A stretch of 64,000 bases of DNA. It comes from Maniola hyperantus. Lineage: Eukaryota > Arthropoda > Insecta > Lepidoptera > Nymphalidae. Position numbers and translations under genes: made by a program. The stretch is taken from contig NC_048541.1 in the NCBI RefSeq assembly GCF_902806685.2, forward strand, positions 13,836,662 through 13,900,661. Direction: 5' to 3'. The notes under the pieces are model-generated. The model was given only the letters and a program-made list of their open reading frames with translations, was not told the origin of the DNA and did no database searches. Shown one piece after another: positions 63,961-64,000 of the stretch (its first letter is position 1; each line of letters begins with the position of its first letter).

Positions 63961-64000
63961 AATACTAAATCACTAAAACTACGAAATGTGGCAAATGTTT

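Overview
This window looks like a piece of a lepidopteran (moth or butterfly) nuclear genome. The DNA is AT-rich and most of it is decayed interspersed repeats of kinds typical of Lepidoptera: three tRNA-derived SINE families, 5'-truncated LINE tails, many MITEs, and dozens of short Helitron-like elements that end in a small GC hairpin followed by CTAG. There are no operons, bacterial genes, tRNA or rRNA genes, or CRISPR arrays.

Only two stretches look like host coding sequence. Both are on the minus strand and belong to one gene. The upstream exon (48049 down to 47899) and the downstream exon (12680 down to 12490) join in frame (phase 2) and together encode an N-terminal V-type immunoglobulin domain of the Sidestep/Beat-receptor kind of neuronal adhesion protein. 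Canonical GT/AG sites flank both. A single 35.2-kb intron (47898 to 12681) separates them. The rest of the window is flanking intron: at least 15.9 kb upstream and at least 12.5 kb downstream. No signal-peptide exon or second Ig exon could be recognised here, so the gene runs out of the window on both sides.

Layout. 1-12.5 kb: a GC-rich hairpin array inside a TIR-bounded element, several MITEs (one hAT-like with an imperfect 8-bp target duplication), SINEs, RTE-like LINE ends and a local segmental duplication. 12.5-12.7 kb: exon. 12.7-25 kb: SINEs, a fourfold 134-bp tandem repeat whose units look like mini-exons, Helitrons, a 440-bp MITE. 25-30 kb: a cluster of near-perfect fold-back palindromes, LINE tails, a Helitron inside an inverted repeat, and a MITE inside a SINE. 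30-48 kb: Helitrons, a 193-bp triple repeat, palindromic MITEs, and a second, oppositely oriented copy of the 440-bp MITE. 47.9-48.05 kb: exon. 48-64 kb: a Jockey-like LINE with a perfect 13-bp target duplication, a SINE nested in a SINE, and a higher-order repeat (57.6-59.0 kb) that shares ancestry with sequence at 52-53 kb.

Family names for repeats are from memory and sequence features, not from a database search. Repeat boundaries are good to a few bases where terminal motifs are visible and to tens of bases elsewhere. Short ORFs inside repeats are treated as spurious.
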